Of a DNA stretch of 64,000 nt, positions 1 to 11,335 are shown piece by piece (position 1 is the first letter of the stretch; every line of letters begins with the position of its first letter). Position numbers and translations under genes: made by a program. This DNA comes from Amblyornis subalaris. Its lineage: Eukaryota > Chordata > Aves > Passeriformes > Ptilonorhynchidae. The DNA lies in contig JACAXG010000069.1 in NCBI GenBank assembly GCA_018881555.1, positions 2,899,403 to 2,963,402 on the forward strand, in the 5' to 3' direction. The notes beneath the pieces were generated by a model. It had not been told where the DNA came from. It was given only the letters and a program-made list of their open reading frames with translations, and did not search any database.

Positions 1-267
1 GATAACACCAGGCTCCGTAGAGATAAGCCTATGGGTGGTATACCAGTGTTGGGAGTGAAATTGGTACCCAGCAAAATGCAGCTACACCCTGCTGACTCTG
101 AGCTGTGCTGGCCACACTGGAACAGAGATGCAGTCTTATGGACACGACCAGGGACTCCTGAGGTAATAGAAAACAACAGTGAAATACTGGAGAATTATTT
201 CAAAGGAATTAAAGTGTATTCTTCTAGGAAGGTGACACGGTTGGCAGCCCAGCTGAGATGTGAGCCC

Positions 268-1140
268 ATGACTGGAGTGTGAGTATCAAGGAGTACAGGC
301 TGTTCAGAAGAGACAGGAGAAGGAAGGAGAGGAAGAGGGGCTGCCCTCTACATCTGGAGTGGGATTGAGTGTGAAGAGTTGTCTCTGAAGAGCAGCCATG
401 AGCAGGTTGAAAGCCTGGGGTAAGAATCAGAGACCAGGGAAATAAGGGGAACTTTGTGGTCAGTGCCCACGACAGGCTGCCTGACCTAGAGGAGCCACTG
501 GTGAGCTTCCTGTTCCAGTTACAGGAGGCATCGTGCTCGCAGGCCCTTGTCCTGCTGTGGGACTTTAACCACCCTGACATCTGCTGGAAAAGCAGCATGG
601 TGAGCTGTAGACAATCCAGGAGATTCCTGGGATGCATGGACAATAACTTCTTGACCCAGGTAATAGACAGCCCTACCAGAGGATTGCATTACTGCATCTG
701 TTTGTCATCAATGCAAGCGAGCTAACTGGGGACATCAAGACTGGAGGCAGCCTGGGTTGCAGTGGTCATGCACTGGTGGAGTCTGCAGTCCTGAGGGATA
801 TGGGTCAGGTAAGGTGTAAAGTTAGGCCCCTGAAATTTAGGAAAGTAGACTTCCAGCTTTTCAGGGAGATAGTCAGGGGGATCTCCCTGGAAACTGCCCT
901 CAGGGACAAGGGAGTGGAACAGAGCTGGCATACCTTTAAGGAAATCTTCCGTAGAGTGCAATAGCTAGAGCAAGAAATCAGACAAAGAAGGCAAAATACT
1001 GGCATGGCTAATTGAAAAAAACAAAAGAGAAAGAAGCAAATGCACAGGCAGTTGAAGGTAGGACAGATGTCCTGTGAAGAGTATAGACATGAAGTGCAGT
1101 TGTGTAGGGATACGGTCAGGAAGACCAAGGCAAAGCTGGA
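268..1140 (+). pseudogene. CR1 ORF2 endonuclease portion, inactivated
   Basis: This is the apurinic-like endonuclease domain of CR1 ORF2, which nicks target DNA to prime reverse transcription. Visible landmarks are HDWS at ~268, the block LVLLWDFNHPDICW with DFNHPDICW at 561-587, the QSRRFL and NNFLTQVIDSPTRG blocks (~610-680), and GSLGCSGHALVE around 745-782. In active enzymes the last block carries a catalytic Ser-Asp-His triplet. Here codons 761-769 read Ser-Gly-His, consistent with a GAT to GGT change. Stops and frameshifts break the frame, for example at ~350-420 and ~690-720. The linker after the domain is recognisable as GVEQSWHTFKEIFRRVQ, ending at ~961. No function is expected. Confidence 0.85.
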
Positions 1141-1142
1141 GC

Positions 1143-2320
1143 TGAACTTGCTGATGTAGTTGCCAAGCCACTCTCCATGATATTTGAAAAGTCGTGGCAG
1201 TCAGGGAAAGTCCCAGGTGATAAAAAGGGGAAACATTGTACCCATCTTTAGAAAGGATAGAAAGGAGGACCCTGGCAACAACCAACCTGTCAATCTCACC
1301 TCTGTACCCAGGAATATCATAGAACAGATCCTCCTAGAAGTTGTGCTAAGGCACGTGGAGAACAGGAGGGTGATTTGGGACAGCCAGGACAGCTTCACTG
1401 AAGGGAAGTCCTGCCTGACCAACCCAGTGGCCTTCTATGGTTGAGTGACTCCGCCAGTTGTCAAGGGAAGGGCTATAGATGTCCTGGACTTCTGTAAAGC
1501 TTTTGACATGGTCCTCCACAATATCCTTCTCTCTAAATTGGAGAGAGATGGATTTGATAAGTGGACTGTAGATGGATAAAGAATTGGTTGGACAGTCACA
1601 TCCAGGGGGTGGTGGTCAATGGCTCAGAGTCCCAATGCACATCAGTGACAAGTGGTGCCCTCAAGGGTCCAGTGTTATCAACAGTTTCATCAATGACAAA
1701 GGGATTAAGTGAATCCCTAGCAAATTTGCAGATGACCCCAAGCTGAGTGGAGTTGTTGACACACCTGAAGGATGGGATGCCATCCAGAGGGACCTGGACA
1801 AGCTCAAGAAGTGGGCCCATGGGAATCTCACGAGGTTTAACAAGACCAAATGCAAGGTGCTGCACCTGGGTCGCGGCAATCCCCTGTATCAACAGAGGCT
1901 GGGGATGAACAGATCAGAGTAGCCCTGCTGAGAAGAACTTGGGGATGCTGGTGGATGAAAACTCACCGTGATCCAGCAATGTGCACTTGCAGCCCAGAAA
2001 GCCAGTTGTGTCCTGGGCTGCATCCAAAGCAGCATGGCCAGCAGGGTGAGGGAGAGGATTCTGCCCCTCTGCTCTGCTCTGGTGAGACCCCATCTGCAGT
2101 GCTGCATCCAGCTCTGGGGTTGCCAGCACAGAAAGGACATGGACCCATTGGAGCAAGTCCAGATGAAGCGACCAAAATTATTAGAGGCATGGAACACCTC
2201 CCCTGTGGGGAAAGGCTGAGAAATTTAGGGTTGTTAAGCCTGGAAAAGAGAAGTCTTCAGGGAGACCTAATTGTAGTCTTCCAGTACCTGAACGGGCCCA
2301 ACAAGAAAGATTGAGAGGGA
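1143..2320 (+). pseudogene. CR1 ORF2 reverse transcriptase portion, inactivated
   Basis: This is the RT palm, thumb and C-terminal part of CR1 ORF2. It starts with [17 protein letters not shown] and continues with [27 protein letters not shown] (~1223-1310) and [12 protein letters not shown] (~1405-1440). [10 protein letters not shown] follows at ~1480-1510, then the invariant FADD box at 1725-1736, intact. Further on are the [17 protein letters not shown] block (~1834-1882), the LAAQKA..VLGCI block (~1985-2025), [15 protein letters not shown] (~2076-2120) and [18 protein letters not shown] (~2239-2290). Several frame changes and an early stop after NGPNKKD (~2312) show it is dead. Long antisense ORFs over this stretch are shadows. 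Confidence 0.9.
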
Positions 2321-2767
2321 CTTTTAATAAGATCATGTCGTGACTGAACAAGGGGGAACGGCTTCAAACTTAAAGAGAATAGGCCAACAAGGACAGATTC
2401 TCTTTACTGTTGTTTCCGTTCATCCTTCCATGGCTCTTGAAGACTTGAAGCCGTGCAATACGCTTAACTGGGGTGCAATATCCATGGAAGGAGATTTCCA
2501 GCGTGTGGTACTTGCCATTGGTTGTTGAGGTCGACAATTGGTAATTGCTGTACTACATCTTCTGACCATTTCTAGGAAAATACTTTTTAATATTCACTAT
2601 AAATTTGTCCTATAAGCACCTTAATCTAATGGCTGTTGTGGAGCATGGAATATGAATCAGGTGTGTGCAGGTATAAACCAAAATTAATTCAACTAAAGGA
2701 AGCTGAAGTCTTGTGAGAGATTGGATGATGTGTTTTAAGATAAAACAACACATTTCAGTCTCTTTCT

Positions 2768-2779
2768 AAAAAAAAAAAA
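2768..2779. repeat. A12 homopolymer
   Basis: Twelve consecutive A residues in AT-rich unique sequence. It is not attached to a recognisable retrocopy. Confidence 0.9.
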
Positions 2780-3185
2780 CAATTCTTCCATTTTAAATGT
2801 TTCATATTCATCTGGATTTATTTGCTCTTCATCACCGCAACTCTTCCAACACCTTCGGTCCTATGTGGTTTTTTTCTCCATGATTACCTGCTCTCTTTAC
2901 TTTCCTCAGGTAGTCTAAGCAATAAAATTTTAAAAAATGCTATTTTTCTAGGTTAGGCAGTACCTGATATTTGGAAATTGTGTGCAGAAGGTCAGGAATG
3001 TGTCTGACTTGGAAACCTGAATGCAGGTCTCAATGTACAGTACATATTCACAGTCAGCATTCTGGCCTGTAGGACATCGCTATTTTAACAACTTCTCTTA
3101 TCCACATTCAACTGAATTTCAAAACAGACACAAAAGTAGCCAGTTAAGTATAATAAGTTGGCTTTCTGCCCTTGCTAGCAGAACC

Positions 3186-3210
3186 TTTTTTTTTTCCTTC
3201 TTTTTTTTTT
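3186..3210. repeat. T-rich homopolymer tract
   Basis: Two runs of ten T separated by CCTTC. A simple pyrimidine tract. Confidence 0.9.
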
Positions 3211-4240
3211 CATGAACATGTTTATTCTGTTGGAACTGAAATGAATTCGATAATCATTGAATCGACTCAATTGACCATAGCAGGATGGAAGACCAATCCA
3301 CTCAGTATGGCACCTCACCTCTACTCTCTCTGTGTGACCGATATAAATTCAGCCTAGTTCCATTTGCTTTCTTGCTTCATCTTACATAATTCCACCTGAA
3401 GTAGAACAAAGCAAGGTATTTCCTGTCAGGCTGCCTTTTTCTGTGAAGTATGTTGGATGCAAATGAAGCTATACAACGTATTATATATTTCCATCACACA
3501 GCTTCTGTCAATTTATCTTCAGGGAAAGTTAGGAAGACCAGCATGGAGGATTCACAGGATATGACAATGTACAAGTAAGATAAAGGCTTCCCTAAACCAG
3601 CAGGGTTAACTGGCTCCTGCAAGGATTATATTTCCAAGAATTCATCCTTCCGGTATCACCTTCTCACCGTTCTTACTGAAAATTAAATTACCATTCTTCA
3701 TGAAAATTAGCTCATTTATTGGATTTTTTGCTTACTTTAGTACCTACAAGCACATGCACAACAATGAATAAATCTTCCTCATTTAATTACTCTCTCGAAA
3801 AGTCAAAAGAGGTTTCAGAGACAGCATTTGATTTCATGGAAGAATGAAAAATCATAAAAGAGCTTTAGGTCCCCAATTTATTCTGAGTTCCTTACAACTG
3901 TTTCTTCCCAGACTAAACCTAACCATCATGTTTTTCATCAATGTTAAACAATAGAGAAACACTTTTTTGACTATATTATAGATTTTTATTTTACTGAGAC
4001 TTAATTTATTCTTTTTCTGGGGTTTTATTTAACTAATTACAACTTTGTTAGATTTTACCTAGGAAAGGTTCCTTTGCTTTGTCTCTCAATATTTTATCGT
4101 GCAAAGAGCTACAGTCTTCATTAGAAATGGATTCTGAGCAGATAGAAATAAATGAGCAGTGGAAACTAGGTGGAAGCAGGATGTAACTACAGGCCATGAA
4201 TTTCTATGAGTGAATGCAAGGATGAAGTGATTTGGTTTTT

Positions 4241-4423
4241 CTAATCTGTAACAGAAGTTTCCTGCTGCTTCTCCTTTAGGCCATTTATTTTTCTCAGGGA
4301 TTTGGAGGAGCTACAGGCCTTGGCTCCACAATTCTGCATAATCCAATTGCCCATAATCAAAACAGTTGCAGTAGACACCCCTGTAATCAGCATGAAAATT
4401 ATGAAGGCGACAAAAGAAAAGAA
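4241..4423 (-). CDS. Speculative terminal exon encoding a membrane segment and short tail
   Basis: I do not recognise this protein. Read on the - strand, a plausible 3' splice acceptor (CTGTATCTCCTTCAG) ends at 4424. The 183 nt after it form an open frame of 60 codons plus TAG, in phase 0. It begins with about 25 hydrophobic residues (FFSFVAFIIFMLITGVSTATV onward). A polar, partly basic tail follows with two cysteines, the segment SLRKINGLKEKQQ, and a C-terminus ending SVTD. This resembles the last exon of a single-pass or multi-pass membrane protein. Possible AATAAA signals occur ~210-235 nt downstream on the same strand. Against it, ORFs of this length are common by chance in the window, no partner exon was found, and alternative acceptors exist upstream (~4487). 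It may be chance. Confidence 0.2.
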   Translation of the reverse strand, partial: FFSFVAFIIFMLITGVSTATVLIMGNWIMQNCGAKACSSSKSLRKINGLKEKQQETSVTD

Positions 4424-7163
4424 CTGAAGGAGATACAGATCAACACAACTCAAGGTAATGCTTGGACATTTCCTCTTCACTCACTTCTGTGTGCAAAAGA
4501 CAATTACTACCAAAAGGATATGATTCTTCAGACAGTGTACAAGAGATGTAAGATCTCAAGAATACTAGACGTTTTTTTCTCCTCGTTTATTTAATGGACC
4601 GTTTTAAATTGCAAGGAAAAAAGTATCAGTGCAGTTATAATTTCTTTTAATAGTTCAAATCAGATTTCAGTTTTATTTGTCATAGCAAGGAGAAGAAAGG
4701 AAGTTGCAATGGGAGCTGAAGCAGCTAAATTATCAAAGTACAATGACTAGCAAGGAAAGGACAAAGAGAAGGGACACTACAGCATATTGCCTGCCGGTGA
4801 GTTCAGCAAGTAGAAGAAATACTCTCTTGAGGGGCCACAAACAAACACAGAAAATAACATAGCTTGAAGCAAGCCCCCAGCATTTTCACAGGTGCTCAAA
4901 AAAAAAAGGGTGAGTTCAAACAAAAAATCTGAATTAGAAGTTCACAGTGAAGTGTAAATATTGGTGTCCAGAATTTGACCTGTGCTAAATAAAACATGAC
5001 AAATTTCGTGAAACTTCAAATACAGCACAACTTTTCATTAAGGTTGTTGAAACTAGTGTTAACATTTGGAAGAAAAATAAAACAATATGCTTGCTATTGA
5101 TGACCTGGGTGATTACCAGTAATAGGATTTGTTTGATTTATTTGGGAGTATCAGCAGCATTGTATGATCTTTAACTACATAAATTATGTAACAACTACAC
5201 AACAGTGTTCTTGATTTCATAGTTCAATAATCAGTGACCACTTTTATCAGCATCTCATGGTGACATAATGATTTTTCATCCTTTATGATGCAGAGGCCAG
5301 CTGCCTTTCTAGATTAATTTTCAGCTTTTATAAAATTAAATATCTGATGTAGAGTTTATTTTTACAACATCCCTCAATACTGTGACGGTCCAGGGACAAA
5401 GACAAACTACAAACTCTGCTTTTGATAAATAATCAAAATTGTATTTCACCTTCAGTGTACAAAACTGGCACAAAAATAAATTTATTAATGAGGAGCATAG
5501 GTACAATCTGATTTTTTCTGTACTAACTGGTCCCCTCCTCAACTTTACTCAGCTGTGAATAATTCTGCTTGTATGTGCAGCAGATAACACCACTCTTTGG
5601 AGAGGTTGTGTACTTGCTAAGCAGAGGAGGCTGGAGTAAGGATTGACCTGTTTATGTACATTTCCATGATTCTGATGGTATAACAGATCCTTAAAATGTT
5701 ACTTGTCCCTGCATGGAAACACCATCGCCAATGGGCCTGGCATGTGGGCACCACAGGGTGAGAAGGAGCATGGTGACAGAACAGCTTCTGGAAGGCTTTT
5801 CTGACACGCAGAAGAACCCGCACAGTGTTTCTGTGCCATAGCCCACTCTCAGGGCACGAGGAAATATTCTACAAAGGAAGAGAAAGTGTGAAAAAACAGA
5901 GTTAGTATGTTGTTATGCTCCTGTCTCTGCAGAGGAGGAGATGATTAACCTCTATTTTGCCCCACTTCTATTTTCTTTTCCAGATCATGTCCTCTGTTCC
6001 CACACAACAACAGCAGCTGGCCCTTGATTCTCTCAATGACAATCAAGATTAAGTGACAGGTAGAGATACCAGTTAATAAAATAGATTTTAATTTTAATCC
6101 CATGAAATGTAACTTCATTCAATAACCAGAAAGGATTCTTTGAGAACTTATGATATTACATTGTTTTGGGAACTTAGGATAGCCCATAGTGCCAGTCACT
6201 GAATGTATCGACCGGCTTAGAGAATTTTGTAATTATTCCAAGATTTAAAATTGTTTATTGAATAACTTATGTAAAAATTCATAAGCAATTTTCAGGAAGT
6301 AATTAATTCTGAAAACCTGAACCTTTCTTGGAAATCAGGATTTTGTTTTCTGTTCACTGGCTGGATCAGAAGAGAATATATGCTGAAAACCCAGTTATAA
6401 GTAATTCTAAAATCAGCATTCTCTCGAAAATAGTCTCAACTGTTCAGTTAAACCACCAGCTTTTGCAAATGTTTCTGCCAGTAAACTGACTCGGTAGTGT
6501 ATTTTTAGCAAGCAGAGATCACTGAATTACTTTTTTTATTTGGGATGAATATCCATAAGCATTTTGAAACAGGCACCTAGTGCCTATTGCATTTCAACTT
6601 TCTTTACAGAAAAAAACAAGGTAGTATGACTGGATGTGAAAGTTATGTGATGAATTTCTCACATTGCAGTGATTCAAAGAATTAATAACGTGCTTGAGAG
6701 TTTTTCGTAATGAATTTACATTCTGTCAATTAATTTGAAATAATTTGAAATGACTGGCCCAACTACTATGCAGGAACATGCACTGCCATTGCTTGCTATG
6801 GTACTTGTCACACTTTGAGCACATAATGTGGCATACATTTTTTATTACTTAAGAATCTGAGAAGGACCTAAAAATAATGAAGAATGAATATATTTATTCC
6901 TATGTTTTCAAGTGTTTGACAACTTTCAAAAGCCTTTTGTTCAGAAAGCAATCTACAAAGCCTTATTTTTATGTCTTATTAACACTCTGTTTAGAGATTC
7001 CTTTAAAATATGCTCAGATTTTATAGCTGGGAGACACCACTGCATGGTCTGATTTCCTGCACAGGATTTTCTTGAGTGAATTATTGCTCCTTGATCATAA
7101 AGCATGTTTTAGAAAAATCTACTGCAACAAGTGCCAAATATCTGTGATCAGATTAATTGCGGA

Positions 7164-7204
7164 TGCTTTCGGTACTATTTAACTGCTTTCTGGTACTATT
7201 TAAC
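7164..7204. repeat. Tandem duplication of a ~20-bp unit
   Basis: The unit TGCTTTCGGTACTATTTAAC is followed immediately by a second copy with one inserted T. A local slippage or duplication product. Confidence 0.85.
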
Positions 7205-8274
7205 AGGTTATTCAAGTCCAACAAAACTGAGGTTCAGGAAGAAGGGAAACAGTGCAAAGAAATAAATTTTCTTTGTTATTAATCTAATCTCATCTTTTTA
7301 TATTTTTATGTAAAAATTGAGGTAGGCAGTAGAAATTAAACTGGTTCCTCTACTTTTCCACTTTCAGTAACCTCAAGAGGATTTGAAGAACTTTTAGTCA
7401 GATTTAGGGTATGTAACACACTCCCTGATTTTCCTCTGTGAGCAAAGAGCATACACTTTTCTACAGTCGTGTTAAGCTCTCATAATGGCTCTAGTAGTTA
7501 GAGAAAACAACATATTCAAATTCTTACGTGCAGAGCTTCCAAGTAAAACCAATGCTTTTTCTGCTCTTTAAGCAGAACAGTCCTTGGAGCTTACGCTGCA
7601 GACCAAAGACTGCTAAAAACATAACCCTTTTTCATAGCTTTTAAAATCTGAAAATAGACTGCCTTTCCTGAAGCATCCAGAAAGTAATTTTCAGAAGTCG
7701 TTCCATCAAAAACTGGTAAAACAATGTGAGTAAGCTAAAAAAAATTGACTTGAATGAAATAACAGGTTTCAACAGAAACATTTTGCTGAAAATATTCTGA
7801 GTAGCTCTTCACAGTATGTCTATATAAATAGTGCACCACTACTAGAAGTCCATTTAATTAAATTAATGAAGATAGTATGTGAAACCTGTAAGTGAAGTGA
7901 AACATGACACTGCTTGCAAATATTTTTTAAGCCATTGGATAATGAAGAAGTTCCCTTCTGACTGTTTTAGGCGTTATTTATTTTACAGTTAGTGATATTG
8001 GACAGGCTCACTTAGATCTTTAGGCAATGTGATCCATGTGTCTGCCAGTTACTTGCTTGTTCTTTAAGAGCTGCAGCTTGCAGTGCAGGCAGCAATATGT
8101 ACTTTGAGAGCTGATCTTCCCTAAGTGCCAAAACCTAGAGTCCATGTTACATAAAAAAAATGAAACCCACAAATTTTTCACCAAAAAGGAAATTTCATTC
8201 TCTGCAAATCATAAAGAGAAGCACAAAACTGAAATGCACCAAAAATATTTTAAGGGCAATCTCCTTGCCCCAAC

Positions 8275-8319
8275 TCCTCCAGTTATCAAAGTATCCTCCA
8301 GTTATCAAAGTATCCTCCA
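8275..8319. repeat. 19-bp tandem repeat, 2.4 copies
   Basis: Two identical copies of TCCTCCAGTTATCAAAGTA (8275-8293 and 8294-8312) and a 7-bp start of a third. The identity suggests a recent local duplication, possibly polymorphic in copy number. Confidence 0.95.
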
Positions 8320-8691
8320 TTTCTAAGGAGCTTTGGCTTACTCTCAGAAGTCTGTTGAAGAGGCCCTCCAAAAAGCTTCTGAACAAATGCTCTTTTACAG
8401 AGCTTTTGCAGGATTTGTATATCCTTTTGGAATGATACAGTGGGAAAGATTTGATCCTGGCCCAGCTGCCAGGTGGTATAATTCAGGGTGCAGAACTTAC
8501 ACTTTGAAATATAGTAAATTGCAGAAGTCATACATGAGGTAGTCATGGGTTACATTGCCAGGCTCTTCTTATGCTGGTTTTACTCAGCATAAATCAGCTT
8601 TCATTCTGTAACCATTTCCTTAATATGAAAGTGTGAACTTCAGCTACCTCTGCCAAGACATCCCGGAGTATATTCTCCTTTTTCCTTTGTG

Positions 8692-8749
8692 GAAAAAAAC
8701 CCACAAAACAAAAACAAAACCCGAAACCAACCAAAAAACAAAACCAAAC
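8692..8749. repeat. A/C-rich low-complexity tract
   Basis: About 58 bp made almost entirely of A and C, in AAAAC and AAACC-like motifs. Simple low-complexity DNA. Confidence 0.85.
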
Positions 8750-10030
8750 TTCTGCATTCCTATTTAAATTAAATTGTAATTAGCAATATGTTTTGAGCGT
8801 TTGATGATGTTCAGGGTACTCTATATCCTGATATATTCAGAATGTTGCAGAACTCCTTAGTTTAAGGAGGAAAAACCATCTTGGTATTTGGCAGAAGAAG
8901 AAAGAAAAAACAAGATGTGAAATGTCACACTGCCTAAAATAATTCAGAAATCTCAAAAAAAGGGCAAACTTAATAAAGACAGGGAGATTAATATACTTTT
9001 TTTTCTAAGTGAAAAAAAAGATTTTTCTCTATATTTGAAATCTTACTTAGAAATTCAGCAATACTATTTTATTCAAAATTTCAGAGAAGAGCTGCAGGAT
9101 ACAGAGGGATCACATGAGGCAAATTAGAAAAACCGAGGCTGAGGGGCTTCAGGATTCTTTTAAAATAAAATTTGTCTCAGGATCACGGATAACAGTTGTA
9201 TGTACCAGGTTGTGCTGTTTGCTAATGAAACTAAAGATGTGGAGTTCTCCTTGAGCTACCATTACATTAAAAAAGGCAGACAAGACATAACTATGCAGTT
9301 GTAAATGCTTTACTGGACAGAGACACCAGCAGTACAAGCAGTAGGGAAGGAAATAAAAATTTACAGAGTGAAGACACTATAGATTAAGCCAGACACAAAT
9401 CAAATGAAGGCTAAGTTTTTGCTCTCTGAGTTGTAAACCTGATTAATCAATTCATGGTAGGATTTGAGCTGTCTTAATTAATACTTAGTAAAAGAACTAA
9501 AAAGACTGCACTTTTAGGTGAAAAATAGAACATTTTCAGAAAATAAAAATTCTGCTTTGGCAATGGCAAAGTCTAAGTTGAAGAAGTTGAAAAAGAACAA
9601 ACATACAAGCTAGGGGGCAAATAGCTGCTGCCTTTTTGAACCTGAACTGTGGTATCGTTTTCTTGTTTCCTTCATTTCTTTGAAGGTAAACACAGGTTCC
9701 ATTTCTAGCAAAGCTGGCTTAAAAAACTTGTTTTGCTGAAATGTTCCCCTTTAAAAAAATAACCATTGCTCTAAACATAAAAAAATCAGCAGAGAACCTT
9801 ACCCTAATATTTGCATTGTCATGGCTATGGCTCCCCAAAACTTTCAATGAAGAAATTGCTGAACCTCTGATTCTTGTGCTGATGGGCCCCTGTGAGCTCA
9901 AGGGACAGCAGGGCCCAGAGTGGTAACAGAAAAGGGCAGTCCAATAGTCTTATTCTCTTTATCCTTTGGCAAATCAGTTTTCAGTGGGGTTCAGATTGTA
10001 GGAATCCTTAGAATGAGAAGAAGAAAAAAA

Positions 10031-10098
10031 GAAATTGAGCAGAGAGAAGACCTTCAAAATGCAGAGAAATTGAGAAAAGAGAAGATCTTCAAGATAGA
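10031..10098. repeat. Imperfect ~35-bp purine-rich tandem duplication
   Basis: Two diverged units both start GAAATTGAG and share an AGAGAAGAYCTTCAARAT core (10031-10065 and 10066-10097). The tract is strongly purine-rich on the + strand. Confidence 0.7.
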
Positions 10099-11009
10099 GG
10101 AGAGTCATAATGAATTTTAAGAAAAAGCAAAGTCAGTCTCTGAGAAAGACTGGTTAGAAGATGAGATCAGGAAGAAGTGCAATTTTGTTTCATGTGTTTC
10201 CTTCTCTTACTGCTGAAATGGCAGGAGGAAAATTAACCAGTGATTTATTTTAAAAATAAATGCAGGAAAGTGTGGGGATTGATAGGCTTAGTCAGAGATC
10301 TCTGGGAATAAAAAGGGTGAAAAAGTGAAAGAAAGGTGACAATATGCAAAAAAATTACTTCTCTAATGGCTAAATAGTTTGCCTCTCTGCCCAATTGCTT
10401 GCTGATATTCCAGGAGTGCCGAAGCCGAAAGAAACCTTTTGGGTGCACAGAATGTATTTTGCATTAATAAACTACCTATTCTGTGTATTGAACAGAAAGC
10501 TTTTGGAAGAAAAACATGTGAGAAGAGAGTTAGACTAAAATTAATAAAAAGGGAACATTGGAAATTCAGGTCTTTGCAGGACCATGCTGCATATTCAGAT
10601 GTAAATAGATGGAACACTTAGGTTAATATGGTTCGCCTGCCCAAAATGACCTGTGAAGAGGTGTGTATATAGTACCCAATTCAAAATAAAAATTGTTGAC
10701 AAATAGACTGAATGAACACAATTATAATGTTTTAGTGGAACAAAACAAACACAGCAATAGCAAATATTAGCATTACATAATATGTAGCCTATTCTGCATA
10801 ATAAACTAAAGGTACTATTGTTTATTCTAAACAGCTAAGCACTGTTCTTCATGTCAATATGTAGTATAAAAATTATCCCAGACTAAATAACACTTTCTAA
10901 GTGAAAACTTTACTCACAAACCTGGGAAAGTGAACATAAATAAAAAAATGAACATCAGAAATCTTGCATTACTGTCACACTGTTCAATCTGTTGTAGCAT
11001 CTTTATCTC

Positions 11010-11335
11010 AGAATCTGAGAATCACGGAGTGGCAGAGGCTGGAAGGGAACTTTGGAGGTCACCTTGTACAGCCCCTTGCCTGAGCAAGGTCACCTAGAGC
11101 AGGTCGCCCAGGACCATGTCCAGATGGTTTTTGAAGATCTCCAAGGACGAAAACTCCACAACATCCCTGGACAACCTGTGCCAGTGCTTGGTCACCCTCA
11201 AAGTAAAAAAGTGTTTCCTGATGTTCAGAGGAAATGTCCTGTGTTTCAGTTCATGCCTGTTGCCTCCCGTCCCATCACAGGACACCACTGGAAATTGCCT
11301 GGCTCTGTCTTCTCTACACTGGTCCCATTCTTGTT
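11010..11335 (-). mobile_element. CR1 LINE 3' end, 5'-truncated
   Basis: The 3' end is on the left, with octamer-like remnants (AGAATCTGAGAATCACGG), then the typical CR1 3' UTR (GGCTGGAAGGGAAC and onward). On the - strand, ORF2 C-terminal coding is readable from about 11288 to 11094. It includes LNIRKHFFTLRV, KHWHRLSRDVVEFSSLEIF and the terminal LGDLL before the TAG. The right side fades at ~11335. This is a typical short, 5'-truncated CR1 copy. Overlapping + strand ORFs are antisense shadows. Confidence 0.9.

Larger units (their letters stand above)
180..2411 (+). mobile_element. CR1 LINE copy, long but internally deleted and lacking its 3' end
   Basis: CR1 is the dominant non-LTR retrotransposon of birds. 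Its ORF2 encodes an endonuclease and a reverse transcriptase. Endonuclease homology is clear from about position 268 (HDWS, then YRLFRRDRR), and RT and C-terminal homology runs to ~2320, followed by a short decayed stretch to ~2411. Relative to the usual CR1 ORF2 order, the text jumps at ~1140 from the segment ending KAKLELNL to [10 protein letters not shown], so roughly 100 codons between endonuclease and RT are missing. The last ~250-300 bp of a normal CR1 (ORF2 C-terminus, short 3' UTR, octamer tail) are absent. That is unusual, because CR1 inserts from its 3' end, so later deletion or rearrangement is likely. The left boundary is uncertain: positions 1-180 could be more CR1 5' sequence or flank. 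Confidence 0.9.
2412..11009. other. AT-rich, mostly unique sequence without a confident gene
   Basis: No recognisable protein family or interspersed repeat was seen over this 8.6 kb apart from the items listed separately: homopolymer tracts, three short tandem duplications, an A/C-rich tract and one speculative exon. ORFs here are 60-90 codons with no domain. A slightly GC-richer patch at ~5700-5860 (- strand ORF 5617-5823) showed no family resemblance. Confidence 0.6.

Noticed and set aside
1..180. Upstream CR1 ORF1 or ORF2 N-terminus
   Set aside because: The open frame at 31-282 does not resemble CR1 coding closely enough to assign. It may be decayed CR1 or flank.
224..643. 139-codon - strand ORF
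   Set aside because: Antisense to the CR1 endonuclease remnant. No domain of its own.
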